Assembly: GCA_964597275.1 (NCBI GenBank) | Contig: CAZQXS010000003.1 | Coordinates: forward strand, 1 to 64,000 | Length of the DNA stretch: 64,000 nucleotides | Direction of reading: 5' to 3' | Source of the DNA: UBA8110 sp964597275 | GTDB taxonomy: Bacteria; SAR324; NAC60-12 | Shown: positions 1 to 8,457 of the stretch, one piece after another | How positions within the stretch are numbered: the first letter of the stretch is position 1 | Layout: every line of letters starts with the position of its first letter | The notes under the pieces: generated by a model | Seen by the model: only the letters and a program-made list of their open reading frames with translations | Databases searched by the model: none | What the model was told of the DNA's origin: nothing | Translations under genes and position numbers: made by a program

Positions 1-1
1 G

Positions 2-67
2 GTGGACTACTCCGACAACGACCGCATCCTCAATCACGAGATCAAGGAGCGCAGCAGCCAAATCTGA
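2..67 (+). CDS. C-terminal end of an unrecognised protein (5' end outside window)
   Basis: Only the last 21 codons and a TGA stop are present, ending in the polar, charged tail RILNHEIKERSSQI. This is too little to assign a family. It is followed directly by an inverted repeat and then by the lipoamide-dehydrogenase-like gene on the same strand. Codon use looks like the rest of the window. It could equally be a chance open frame. Confidence 0.4.
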   Translation: MDYSDNDRILNHEIKERSSQI

Positions 68-93
68 CGGGCGAAGCCCACATCTGTTCGCCC

Positions 94-156
94 GTTCGCC
101 CTGAGCCTGTCGAAGGGTGAACCGCTCGTTCATGCTTCGACAGGCTCAGCACGAAC
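94..156. repeat. Dispersed inverted repeat, copy 1
   Basis: Two 22-nt arms (94-115 and 135-156) match in inverted orientation at 20 of 22 positions around a core reading CTGAGCCTGTCGAAG. The same arms recur at 11646-11705, 20713-20773 and 51653-51713, always between genes. As RNA it would form a long hairpin. It sits between the truncated upstream gene and the flavoprotein gene. Confidence 0.85.
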
Positions 157-227
157 GAAAAAGTGAAGAACGAGTCCGAGCCTAGGGAGCGGCCTCCAGC
201 AACCAACCACCAGCAACCAGCAACCGA

Positions 228-1703
228 ATGGAACACTACGACCTTTGTGTGATCGGCGGCGGGCCTTCGGGCTACGCGGCAGCCATGCGGGCGGTGGATT
301 TTGGCCGCTCCGTGCTGTTGTTGGAACGCGACCGCATCGGCGGCGCGGGCCTGTACAACGGAGCGCTTTCCTCCAAGACCTTCTGGGAGCTTTCCAAGGA
401 AATCGCGCAGTTGCGCACGCGCTTTGAGGCGTACCACGCGGCCCTCCCGGAAGTCCACTTCGGCAGCATCCTCAAGGAAACCGACGAGGCGGTGTTTGAG
501 CGTTCTGCGCAGTTGGAGGAACACCTGCGGCAGGTGGAGGCCGAGCAGGGCGAGCGCTTCCGCTTTGTGCGGGGGACCGGCTGCATGCTCAGTCCCACCG
601 AGATCGAGGTGCGCGGCGATTTCGACCCCTTCACCGTGCAGGCGGACCACACGATCATCGCCACCGGAAGCCGCCCCCGCAAGCTCCCCAACGTGCCCAT
701 TGACGAACACATCATCCTCACCAGCGACGGCATCGGCTCGCTCCGGGATTTTCCGGAATCGCTGGTGATCATCGGTGCTGGCGTGATCGGTTGCGAGTTT
801 GCGACCATCTTCTCCAATTTCGGCAAAACCCAGGTTCACCTCATCGCCCGTGACGACCGCATCCTCCCCTTCGAGGACGCCGAGCTTTCCGGGGTGATCG
901 AGCAGAACATGCTTGCCAAGGGGGTCGTCATCCACCGCAACGCCAGCCTTGACGGCATGGACATCGTGGACGGGCGCGTGGAGTACACGCTTGCTCACAA
1001 GGACGGCACCACCGAAGCCTTTGAGGCCGAGAAGGCGCTGATCTCGATTGGGCGGGTGCCGAACATCGAAAACACCGGAGTCCGGGAGCTTGGGGTTGCG
1101 CTGGACCGAGGTGGGACGATTGACGACACGCAGACACAGACGAGCCTGCCCAATCTCTACGCGGTGGGAGACATCACTGCCGACATCGCGCTCGTTAACG
1201 TCGGAGAGCTTGAAGGGCGTTACGCCGTCGAGCGCATGTTTGGAGGCACCGAACGCCCGCTCGCCTACGAGAACATCTCCACAATCATGTTCCTCGATCC
1301 GGAGGTCGCCGGGGTCGGCATGAACGAACAGCAGGCGCAGAAGGCCGGAATCGCCTATCGCTCGGCGAGCTTCGATTTCCGCTGCGTGCCCCGCGCCATT
1401 GCCATGCGCAAAACGCAGGGCTTCTTCAAAATTCTCGTCAGCGACGACGAGGAGATGCGCATTCTTGGAATGCGCGCCTTGGGCGAACACGCCTCCACGG
1501 CCATTCAGGCGGTGTCCCTGCTCATCTCCATGAATCGCGGCATCCGGGAACTCGCCGAACTCATCCACCCGCATCCCTCCATCATCGAGGGCATTCAGGA
1601 ATGCGCCCGCATGCTGCTGGGCACGTCCATCTACAAACCCCACCTCTTTCCCCAACACCTGCGCTCCCGGTACTGGCGCGACGGGGAGTACCGTTCCCCT
1701 TGA
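228..1703 (+). CDS. Lipoamide-dehydrogenase-like flavoprotein lacking the redox cysteines
   Basis: This 491-residue protein belongs to the class I pyridine nucleotide-disulfide oxidoreductase fold (Lpd, SthA, mercuric reductase). It has an N-terminal FAD-binding motif (GGGPSG, residues 10-15), a central NAD(P)-binding motif (IGAGVIGCEF), the second FAD motif ending in VGD, and a dimerisation domain ending in HPHPSIIE, which keeps the usual His. The active-site segment is altered. Where Lpd has two cysteines five residues apart in GGTCLNVGC, this protein has Gly41 and Ala46 (GGAGLYNGALSSK), so no disulfide can form. SthA-type transhydrogenases keep at least one of these cysteines. It probably still binds FAD and NAD(P)H and may be a transhydrogenase or diaphorase, but dithiol exchange is excluded. 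No dehydrogenase-complex genes adjoin it. Confidence 0.85.
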   Translation: MEHYDLCVIGGGPSGYAAAMRAVDFGRSVLLLERDRIGGAGLYNGALSSKTFWELSKEIAQLRTRFEAYHAALPEVHFGSILKETDEAVFERSAQLEEHLRQVEAEQGERFRFVRGTGCMLSPTEIEVRGDFDPFTVQADHTIIATGSRPRKLPNVPIDEHIILTSDGIGSLRDFPESLVIIGAGVIGCEFATIFSNFGKTQVHLIARDDRILPFEDAELSGVIEQNMLAKGVVIHRNASLDGMDIVDGRVEYTLAHKDGTTEAFEAEKALISIGRVPNIENTGVRELGVALDRGGTIDDTQTQTSLPNLYAVGDITADIALVNVGELEGRYAVERMFGGTERPLAYENISTIMFLDPEVAGVGMNEQQAQKAGIAYRSASFDFRCVPRAIAMRKTQGFFKILVSDDEEMRILGMRALGEHASTAIQAVSLLISMNRGIRELAELIHPHPSIIEGIQECARMLLGTSIYKPHLFPQHLRSRYWRDGEYRSP

Positions 1704-1791
1704 GAAATCTCACATAATCTCACATTTGCCCGCAAGGAAGCGGCGGTGGCCCTGATCCTTGTCGCTTTGCACGGTTGAAGATTGCCGGCAT

Positions 1792-1828
1792 GTGTGCTAA
1801 TTTGCAGTGTGATTTTAAATCAGCACAC
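1792..1828. promoter_or_regulatory. Inverted repeat upstream of the DUF4143 ATPase (possible operator)
   Basis: GTGTGCT (1792-1798) pairs with AGCACAC (1822-1828). An inner pair, AGTGTG (1806-1811) and CACACT (1824-1829), overlaps it. The AT-rich site ends 16 bases before the ATG at 1845, where a repressor could block transcription. The geometry is visible in the sequence; the regulatory role is inference. Confidence 0.4.
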
Positions 1829-1844
1829 TTGACGACAAACTCAA

Positions 1845-3017
1845 ATGATTCCCAGGAACGCTGCCACGCTGATCCAGCGGATGGCCAAGGGGTTCCCTGT
1901 GGTGGCCTTAATCGGCCCCCGACAGTCGGGCAAGACGACGCTGGTGCGGGAACTCTTTTCTGAAAAAGCCTACGTCTCTCTGGAAAATCCGGACCTGCTG
2001 GAGTTCGCTCAGGAGGATCCCCGGCGTTTTTTGGACACTTACGCCGCAGGAGCGGTCTTTGACGAGGCTCAGCGTTGCCCCCAGCTTTTCTCCTACCTCC
2101 AGCAAGTCGTGGATGACGATCCACGTCCGGGGCGCTTTGTGGTGACCGGTTCCCAGCAGTTCGGGCTTCACTCAAAAATCAGCCAGTCCTTGGCAGGCCG
2201 GGTGGGAATGACCCAACTCCTGCCCTTTGCGTACGATGAACTTTACGCCGATTCTCCAGCAGAGCCGTCATTGAATGAACTGCTCTGGAAGGGGTTTTAC
2301 CCTCCGGTGCATGACCGGGAAGTGGACCCGCATTTGTGGTATGGAAGTTACATCCAGACCTACCTTGAGCGGGATGTGCGCCAGATGCTCAACGTCAAGG
2401 AGCTTGGCAGTTTCCGGCGCTTTGTCCGTCTCTGCGCGGGCCGGAACGCGCAGATTCTGAATTTGTCCTCCTTGGCCAACGACTGCGGGATTGCGGTCAA
2501 CACGGCCAAGTCCTGGATTTCGATTCTGGAGGCGAGCTTCATCGTTTTTCGACTGCAACCACACTTCATCAACTTCAACAAGCGCCTGATCAAGTCCCCC
2601 AAATTGTATTTCTATGATTCGGGGCTGGTGATGTGGCTCCTATCGATTCCAACACCGCAAGCCCTCAACCTTCATCCGAGCCGGGGTGCGGTGTTCGAGT
2701 CCTTCGTGGTCAGCGAGTTGCTGAAAATGACGTTGAACGCGGGAACCAACCGCCCGTTTTATTTTTGGCGGGACCGACAGGGGAATGAGGTGGACCTGCT
2801 GGTGGATCATGGGAGCCACCTTCAACCCATCGAGATCAAATCCTCGCAAACCATGAACCCGGACTACCTCAAGGGTCTGCAAAAATGGATGAGTCTGGCG
2901 CAGGATCAGGGAAACTCCCCGGCCTTGGTGTACGGTGGGGATCAGTGGCAGCACCGACAGGACATTCAAGTGGTGCCGTGGCGGCAGCTTGCTTCAACCT
3001 TCGGGATCACTCCGTAA
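1845..3017 (+). CDS. AAA ATPase with DUF4143 C-terminal domain
   Basis: This 390-residue protein has the layout of the common prokaryotic AAA_14/DUF4143 family. Near residue 24 is a Walker A loop (GPRQSGKTTL), then a Walker B strand (AVFDEAQRCP) and a sensor segment (FVVTGSQQF). After a winged-helix-like middle, the C-terminal part holds a PD-(D/E)XK-like pattern (EVDLLVD then PIEIKSS). Proteins of this family are numerous, spread by transfer, and mostly uncharacterised. It stands alone, preceded by an inverted repeat, and its stop overlaps the convergent potA stop by 11 bases. ATP binding is confident; the cellular role and any nuclease activity are unknown. Confidence 0.85.
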   Translation: MIPRNAATLIQRMAKGFPVVALIGPRQSGKTTLVRELFSEKAYVSLENPDLLEFAQEDPRRFLDTYAAGAVFDEAQRCPQLFSYLQQVVDDDPRPGRFVVTGSQQFGLHSKISQSLAGRVGMTQLLPFAYDELYADSPAEPSLNELLWKGFYPPVHDREVDPHLWYGSYIQTYLERDVRQMLNVKELGSFRRFVRLCAGRNAQILNLSSLANDCGIAVNTAKSWISILEASFIVFRLQPHFINFNKRLIKSPKLYFYDSGLVMWLLSIPTPQALNLHPSRGAVFESFVVSELLKMTLNAGTNRPFYFWRDRQGNEVDLLVDHGSHLQPIEIKSSQTMNPDYLKGLQKWMSLAQDQGNSPALVYGGDQWQHRQDIQVVPWRQLASTFGITP

Positions 3018-4095
3018 GCACCAGCGTGTCTGCGGGTTCCCAGCCGATCCAGAGCTGCTGTCCGGCGTGGAAGGCGGTACCGTGGCGATGGCGGTTGGGG
3101 AGCGTGGCGGAGAGCGTGACCCCGGAGTCGGTGGTCACGAAGACGTGGCTTTCGCTGCCGTGGTAGGCAAGCGTTTCCACGGTTCCTGAAAAGGCGAGCA
3201 TGGAATCGGGAAGTGGGGAATCCGAAACCACGAGTTTTTCGGGGCGGATGGCGAGGTGCAGAAGCCCGGAGGCGGGTGTTGTGGACGGGATGGTGAGGGG
3301 ACCGAGCTTTTCCACATCCACCGTGAGCGAGCCGTTTTCGGCAGACTGCACGGTGCCGGAGAGCAGGTTCATCTTGCCGATGAAATCCGCGACAAAGTGG
3401 CAGTTGGGGTCTTCGTAGAGTTCGGTCGGCGGGGCGATCTGCCGGACGGTTCCGGCCTCCATCACGGCAATGCGGTCCGCCATTGAAAGCGCCTCGTCCT
3501 GATCGTGCGTGACGATGACGAAGGTGATTCCGACGGCTTGCTGGAGCTTGACGAGTTCGAGCTGCATCGCCTCCCGGAGCTTGGCGTCGAGCGCGGAAAG
3601 CGGTTCGTCCAGCAACAGCACGCGGGGCCGCTTGACGAGCGCACGGGCGAGGGCGACGCGCTGTCGCTGCCCGCCAGAAAGCTGGTCCGGCTTGCGGGCT
3701 TCGTAGCTTTCCAGATGCACGAGCGCCAAGGCTTCGCGCACGCGCTCTCGGATTTCCGTCTTGGGAATCCCCGTGACCCGGAGTCCGTAGCCCACGTTGT
3801 CGAACACGGTCATGTGCGGAAACACCGCATAGGACTGGAAGACCATGTTGACCGGACGCTTGTTCGGGTCCACGCCCGCCATGTCCCGCCCGTCAATCAG
3901 CAGGCTCCCGGAGGTGGGAATCTCAAAGCCCGCCAGCATCCGCAGCAGCGTGGTCTTGCCGCATCCGGAGGGGCCGAGCAGGGCAAAGAACTCGCCTTCC
4001 TGAATGTCCAGCGAAACGTTGTCTACCGCCGTGACCTGTGCGCCGAAACGCTTGGTGACTTCCCGGATTTGAATGATCGGTTTGGGGTCGCTCAT
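3007..4095 (-). CDS. potA: Polyamine ABC importer ATPase (PotA-like)
   Basis: This 362-residue ABC ATPase would energise polyamine uptake with the permeases encoded just upstream. The ATPase domain carries GPSGCGKTTLL (Walker A), LSGGQRQRVALARAL (signature) and LLLDEPLSALD (Walker B). The last 110 residues form the TOBE-type domain typical of PotA, FbpC and MalK. The ATG at 4095 overlaps the potC stop as ATGA, so translation is probably coupled. A longer reading frame continues upstream through potC but has no family similarity there. It is the last gene of the operon and ends tail to tail with the DUF4143 ATPase. Confidence 0.92.
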   Translation of the reverse strand: MSDPKPIIQIREVTKRFGAQVTAVDNVSLDIQEGEFFALLGPSGCGKTTLLRMLAGFEIPTSGSLLIDGRDMAGVDPNKRPVNMVFQSYAVFPHMTVFDNVGYGLRVTGIPKTEIRERVREALALVHLESYEARKPDQLSGGQRQRVALARALVKRPRVLLLDEPLSALDAKLREAMQLELVKLQQAVGITFVIVTHDQDEALSMADRIAVMEAGTVRQIAPPTELYEDPNCHFVADFIGKMNLLSGTVQSAENGSLTVDVEKLGPLTIPSTTPASGLLHLAIRPEKLVVSDSPLPDSMLAFSGTVETLAYHGSESHVFVTTDSGVTLSATLPNRHRHGTAFHAGQQLWIGWEPADTLVLTE

Positions 4096-4928
4096 GGATG
4101 ATCGAGGGTGCTGCCCTGCGTGCGGTTCTGCATCCAGAGGGCAAGGGTGGTGAGGACAAGGGTGATGACGATGAGGGCGGTCGAGGCGGCGTTGACCTCT
4201 GGGGTCACGGAGAAGCGCACCATCGAATAGACCTTGACGGGGAAGGTCACGGTGTCCGGTCCCGAGGTGAAGAAGGTGATCACGAAATCGTCGAGCGAGA
4301 GCGTGAACGCCAGCAGCGCCCCGGCAACCAGCCCCGGACGCATGTGCGGGATCAGCACGTCCCGGAAGGTCTGCCACTCGCTGGCCCCCAAGTCGCGGGC
4401 GGCCTCTTCGAGCTCGCGGTTGAAACTCGCCAGCCGCGCCCGCACGACCACGGCCACAAACGGAAAGCTGAAGGAGATGTGCGCAATCGTGATCGCCCCC
4501 AGATTGAGCGGCCACGGCAGCCCGGAAGGCCAGCCGACCCGGGCAAAGAACGCCAGCATCGCCACCCCCATGCAGATTTCCGGAATCACGATGGGCAGCG
4601 ACGACACACCCTCGTAAGCGCCCTTGAGCGGAAACCGGAAACGCCAGAGCAACACCGCGACCACCGCCCCCAAAATCGTGCTGACAATCGTGCTGACCAA
4701 CGCAATCGTCAGCGAATTTGTGAACGCCTCAAAGAGCGAGTCGTTGTTCCACGCCTTCTCGTAGTACTTGAAGGTGAAGCCGCGCCAGACGATGTTGCGG
4801 CGGCTGTTGTTGAAGCTGAACGCGACCAGCGTGACAATCGGGGCGTAGAGGAACACGAACACGCCGAGCAGCGTGAGCTGCATCCACCAGCGGCGGGCGT
4901 AGTCCAGCGGACCTGCGGGATTCCTCAT
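4092..4928 (-). CDS. potC: Polyamine ABC importer permease (PotC-like)
   Basis: This 278-residue inner-membrane permease has about six hydrophobic segments. It carries the cytoplasmic EAA loop (EEAARDLGASEWQTF), which docks onto the ATPase. The N-terminal pattern of a membrane segment followed by FSFNNSRR is characteristic of PotC and PotI. It overlaps potB by four bases at its start and potA by four bases at its end, a tightly coupled gene string. It should pair with the PotB-like subunit to form the channel. Confidence 0.92.
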   Translation of the reverse strand: MRNPAGPLDYARRWWMQLTLLGVFVFLYAPIVTLVAFSFNNSRRNIVWRGFTFKYYEKAWNNDSLFEAFTNSLTIALVSTIVSTILGAVVAVLLWRFRFPLKGAYEGVSSLPIVIPEICMGVAMLAFFARVGWPSGLPWPLNLGAITIAHISFSFPFVAVVVRARLASFNRELEEAARDLGASEWQTFRDVLIPHMRPGLVAGALLAFTLSLDDFVITFFTSGPDTVTFPVKVYSMVRFSVTPEVNAASTALIVITLVLTTLALWMQNRTQGSTLDHP

Positions 4929-5845
4929 GCGGCCTCCAGCGAGGACCGTCCCCGCGACAGCAGGGTGCGCAGTGCGAGCGCAAAGAAGGTGAGGTACATC
5001 AGCAGGAAGGAGAGTGCAGAGCCGAAGGGCCAGTCGTTGGCGGACTTGAACTGGCGTTCGATGACATTGGCGATCATCTGGCTGTTGGTGCCGCCCAGCA
5101 GGTCCGGGGTGAGGTAGGAGCCGAGCGCGGGGATGAAGGTGATGATGACTCCGGAGATGATGCCCGGCATCGCCAGTGGGACGATGATCAAGAAGAAGGT
5201 GCGGACCTGTCCGGCGCCGAGGTCGAGGCTGGCCTCAAGGTAGGAGCGGTCCATGCGGTCCAGCGCGGCATAGAGCGGCAGCACCATGAAGGGCAGGTGG
5301 ACATAGACCAGTCCGCAGACGACCGCGAAGTTGTTGTAGAGGATTTGCAGCGGCTCAAAGCGCGCGCCCAGCAGTTGCAGGCTTCCCAAGCCGACGAGGT
5401 TCAGCACCCAGTTGGCTCCGTTCCAGAGGTCTTCCAGCATGAAGTTGACGTAGCCGCGTGTGCGCAACACCGCAATCAGCGCGTAGGTGCGGATGAGCAG
5501 GTTGGTCCAGAAAGGCAGGATCGTGAGCAGCAGCAGGATGGGCTTCCAGCGTGGGCTGGCGAAGGTGATGGCAATCGCCACCGGAAAGGCAACGGCCACG
5601 CAGGCCAGGGTGGTGAGTCCGGCGAACCAGAAGGACTTGAGGAAGATTTTCAGGTAAAGCGGGTCAAACGCCCGCAGGTAGTTGTCGAGCGTGCCCGTGA
5701 TGGCAATCTCGATGATGCCGCGCTTCTCGCCAAAGCTGAACGCAAAGATCAGCCCCAGCGGGATCAGGAAAAACGCGAGCAGCCAAAAGGTGGGAGGAAC
5801 CAGAAACACCCAAAAAACGAGCGGGTTCTGACGCCAGTTTTCCAA
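4925..5845 (-). CDS. potB: Polyamine ABC importer permease (PotB-like)
   Basis: This 306-residue inner-membrane permease is of the PotB/PotH type. It has a first hydrophobic segment (FLVPPTFWLLAFFLIPLGL), a periplasmic loop with the family pattern around NYLRAFDPLY, and an EAA loop (LEASLDLGAGQVRTF). It follows potD after 71 bases that hold a GC-rich hairpin and overlaps potC by four bases. Length and topology match the family. Confidence 0.92.
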   Translation of the reverse strand: MENWRQNPLVFWVFLVPPTFWLLAFFLIPLGLIFAFSFGEKRGIIEIAITGTLDNYLRAFDPLYLKIFLKSFWFAGLTTLACVAVAFPVAIAITFASPRWKPILLLLTILPFWTNLLIRTYALIAVLRTRGYVNFMLEDLWNGANWVLNLVGLGSLQLLGARFEPLQILYNNFAVVCGLVYVHLPFMVLPLYAALDRMDRSYLEASLDLGAGQVRTFFLIIVPLAMPGIISGVIITFIPALGSYLTPDLLGGTNSQMIANVIERQFKSANDWPFGSALSFLLMYLTFFALALRTLLSRGRSSLEAA

Positions 5846-5877
5846 GTGCCTTACCGTTCAGCGGGTTTCGGAGGGCA

Positions 5878-5903
5878 GGCGGGCGACCGCAGGGCCACCC
5901 GCC
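5878..5903 (-). other. Hairpin between potD and potB
   Basis: GGCGGG (5878-5883) and CCCGCC (5898-5903) flank a 14-base loop in the potD-potB spacer. Binding-protein genes often have such hairpins after them, which protect the upstream message and raise the amount of binding protein relative to permease. No T-run follows, so it is unlikely to be a strong terminator. Confidence 0.4.
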
Positions 5904-5916
5904 AGAGGTCAAAGGC

Positions 5917-6975
5917 TCAGGAGAGGACGCGGGTCCACGCCTCGTCGCGGACGCGCTTGATGTCCTCGCCGAGGTAGATCGCCGATTCGCAGCGGTTGAG
6001 CGTGGCCTGATCTGGGAAGATCGCCGGATTCTTGTTGTAGTCATCGCCCAGAAGCTTGCGGGCCGCGTCGTTCGGCGTGGCGTACTGGATAAAGTCCGCA
6101 ATCGCCGCACCCGCTTGAGCGTCAAGGATGAAGTTGATGAACCTGTGGGCGTTCTCCGGATGCGGTGCCCCCGTCGGGATGCAGAGGCAGTCCTGCCACA
6201 CCAGCGAGCCTTCCTTGGGGACGACGTAGGAGATGTCATCGTCCTCGGCCATGACTTGCAGGATGTCGCCGTTCCACTCCATCGTCAGGTCCACCTCTCC
6301 GGAGAGCAGCAAGTCCTGCCCATTGTCCTCGGCGAAGACCTTGACGTGCGGCTTCTGCTTGATCAGCAGTTCCTCGGCCTGCTTGATCTCTGCAAGGCTC
6401 TTGGAGTTGTAGGAGTAACCCAGGTACTTGAGCGCTGCGCCCAACACCCCCTCGTTGAGCAGGGCGATCTTGCCGGAGTACTCGTCGGAATCGAACATCA
6501 CCTTCCAACTGTCCGGAACGCCGTTGATCCGCGACTTGCGGTAGCCGATGCCCTGCGTGCCCCACATGTACGGGATGCTGTGCTTGCGGCCCGGATCGAA
6601 GTCGCTGTCCTGAAAGGCCGGATTGAGGTTCTTGAGGTTCGGGATCATGCTCAGGTCCATCGGCTCCAGCATCTTGGCGATGACCATCTGCTCCACGTAA
6701 TCGTTGGTCGGCACGATCACGTCATAGCCCGGATTGCCCTCCTTGAGCTTGGCGAACAGTTCGTCGTTGTCCGCGAACAGGTCCATCTTGACGGTGATGC
6801 CGGACGCTTTCTTGAAGTCATCCAGCGTGGTCTCGCCAATGTAGGTGTCCCAGTTGTAGAAGTTGAGCTTGGCCTCTTCGCCCGCCCAACTGTCACGAGG
6901 CAGCAGGGACACGCCTGCGGCGGTGGCGCCGAGTCCGGCAAGGAAGTTTCGTCGGGTGAAGTTCTTCGGGATCAT
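5917..6975 (-). CDS. potD: Periplasmic polyamine-binding protein (PotD-like)
   Basis: This 352-residue extracellular solute-binding protein delivers spermidine or putrescine to PotABC. The ATG at 6975 gives an N-terminus with a twin-arginine-like stretch (TRRNFLAG) before a hydrophobic segment, so export may be by Tat. A TTG start at 7008 would add 11 unlikely residues. The mature start LNFYNWDTYIG and the stretches YDVIVPTNDYV and FINFILDAQAGAAIADFI are typical of PotD/PotF. It follows the aminotransferase and precedes potB on the same strand. The exact polyamine cannot be read from the sequence. Confidence 0.9.
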   Translation of the reverse strand: MIPKNFTRRNFLAGLGATAAGVSLLPRDSWAGEEAKLNFYNWDTYIGETTLDDFKKASGITVKMDLFADNDELFAKLKEGNPGYDVIVPTNDYVEQMVIAKMLEPMDLSMIPNLKNLNPAFQDSDFDPGRKHSIPYMWGTQGIGYRKSRINGVPDSWKVMFDSDEYSGKIALLNEGVLGAALKYLGYSYNSKSLAEIKQAEELLIKQKPHVKVFAEDNGQDLLLSGEVDLTMEWNGDILQVMAEDDDISYVVPKEGSLVWQDCLCIPTGAPHPENAHRFINFILDAQAGAAIADFIQYATPNDAARKLLGDDYNKNPAIFPDQATLNRCESAIYLGEDIKRVRDEAWTRVLS

Positions 6976-7064
6976 GTGGTTTCTCTGGAAAAAGATTGAT
7001 GTGGTCAAATCGCATGGATTATGAAGCCATTTCTAGGAAAATCAAGTTAAAGCGTCTGCAAGGT

Positions 7065-8432
7065 TCAATTCACCCCGAGTTCCTCGGCGAGTTGGTCCAG
7101 GGTCTTCGCAGCCTTGTCGTGCATCTCGTCAATCTCGGCATTGGAGATGACCAGCGGCGGCGAGGCCACGAGCGTGTCCTGCACGGCTCGCATGATGAGT
7201 CCATTCTCTGCGCACAACTCGCGGGCGCGGGTGCCCGTCTTGCCGCGTTCTGGAAAGAAGCTCCGTGCCGCCTTGTCCTGCACCAGTTCGATCGCGCCGA
7301 GCAGGCCGACGTTGCGCACCTCGCCCACGAGCGGATGCTCCCGGAACTCCTGCCAGCGCTCCTTGAAGTAAGGGGCCACCTCATCGCGAACGTGGTCCAC
7401 GATCTTTTCGCGCTGGAGGATTTCGACGTTGCGCAGTGCCACCATGCAGGCCGCCGGGTGTCCGGAGTAGGTGAAGCCGTGCGCGAATTCCCCGCCCTGT
7501 TCGATCAGCACGTCGGCCACGCGGTCGCCCACCAACACGCCGCCGATGGGGAGGTACCCGGAGGACAGCCCCTTGGCGATGGGCATGAGGTCAGCGGTGA
7601 TGCCAAAATGCTCCGCGCCAAACCACTCTCCGGTGCGTCCGAATCCGGTGATCACCTCGTCACAAATCAACAAGATGCCGTGCTGTTCGCAGATGCGCTG
7701 GATTTCCGGCCAGTAGGTGTCCGGGGGCACGATCACGCCGCCTGCGCCCTGAATCGGTTCGCCGATGAAGGCCGCGACTCGATCCACCCCAAGCTCCTGA
7801 ATTTTCTCCTCCAACGCCTGGGCGGCCTTGCGTCCGTACTCGTCCGGGGTGAGGTCGCCGCCGTTCTCGAACCAATGGGGCTGCTCGATGTGCACGATGT
7901 CTGGAATCGGAAGCTGGTCCATGGCGTGGATGGGCTTTTGTCCGCCGAGGCTCGCTCCGGCGACCGTGCTGCCGTGGTAGGCGTTGTGGCGGCTGATGAC
8001 GACACGCTTTTCCGGCTGGCCCTGAAGCGACCAGAAGCGCCGCACCATGCGCAACACGGTGTCATTGGCCTCGGAGCCGGAGTTGACGAAGAAGACGTGG
8101 TTGAATTGCGGCGGGCTGACTTCGACCAGCTTTTGCGTGAGTTCGATCACGGGCGGGTGGGCGCTCTGGAAAAAGGTGTTGTAGTAGGGCAACGCCTGCA
8201 TCTGGTCAAAGGCCGCTTGCGCCAGTTCCTTGCGTCCGTAGCCGACATTCACGCACCACAGTCCGGCCATGCCGTCAAGCAGGCGGTGGCCCTCCGAATC
8301 CCAGAGGTACACGCCCTCGGCGCTGGTGATCACGCGGGAACCCTTGTTCGCGAGGGCTTTGGAGTCGGTGAAGGGATGGAGGTGGTGGGTGTCCATCGTC
8401 TGCCATTCGGCAGTGGGGCGTTCGTGCAACAT
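7065..8432 (-). CDS. Class III omega-aminotransferase, probably polyamine transaminase (SpuC-like)
   Basis: This 455-residue PLP enzyme is of aminotransferase class III. It shows the cofactor residues of the family: NSGSEAND for phosphate binding, ICDEVITGFGRTG with Asp258, and PIAKGLSSGYLP with the Schiff-base Lys287. Its position between a glutamine synthetase-like gene and a polyamine importer points to a putrescine- or diamine-pyruvate transaminase like SpuC. The start at 8432 gives the usual family length; ATG 8396 is an alternative. The longer frame to 8543 overlaps the upstream gene and has no family similarity. The amine acceptor is inferred from context. Confidence 0.88.
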   Translation of the reverse strand: MLHERPTAEWQTMDTHHLHPFTDSKALANKGSRVITSAEGVYLWDSEGHRLLDGMAGLWCVNVGYGRKELAQAAFDQMQALPYYNTFFQSAHPPVIELTQKLVEVSPPQFNHVFFVNSGSEANDTVLRMVRRFWSLQGQPEKRVVISRHNAYHGSTVAGASLGGQKPIHAMDQLPIPDIVHIEQPHWFENGGDLTPDEYGRKAAQALEEKIQELGVDRVAAFIGEPIQGAGGVIVPPDTYWPEIQRICEQHGILLICDEVITGFGRTGEWFGAEHFGITADLMPIAKGLSSGYLPIGGVLVGDRVADVLIEQGGEFAHGFTYSGHPAACMVALRNVEILQREKIVDHVRDEVAPYFKERWQEFREHPLVGEVRNVGLLGAIELVQDKAARSFFPERGKTGTRARELCAENGLIMRAVQDTLVASPPLVISNAEIDEMHDKAAKTLDQLAEELGVN

Positions 8433-8457
8433 CGGTGGTTGTGCGTTAGGGGTTGAG

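Noticed and set aside
42..1658. A long minus-strand frame opposite the flavoprotein gene
   Set aside because: No recognisable domains, and the plus-strand protein has full family similarity.
4096..4515. N-terminal extension of PotA to 4515
   Set aside because: The extra 140 codons are antisense-like low-complexity sequence over potC. The ATG at 4095 gives a normal PotA with an ATGA overlap.
4098..8456. Several long plus-strand frames across the polyamine operon
   Set aside because: They are antisense to well-conserved permease, binding-protein and aminotransferase genes and have biased, low-complexity translations.
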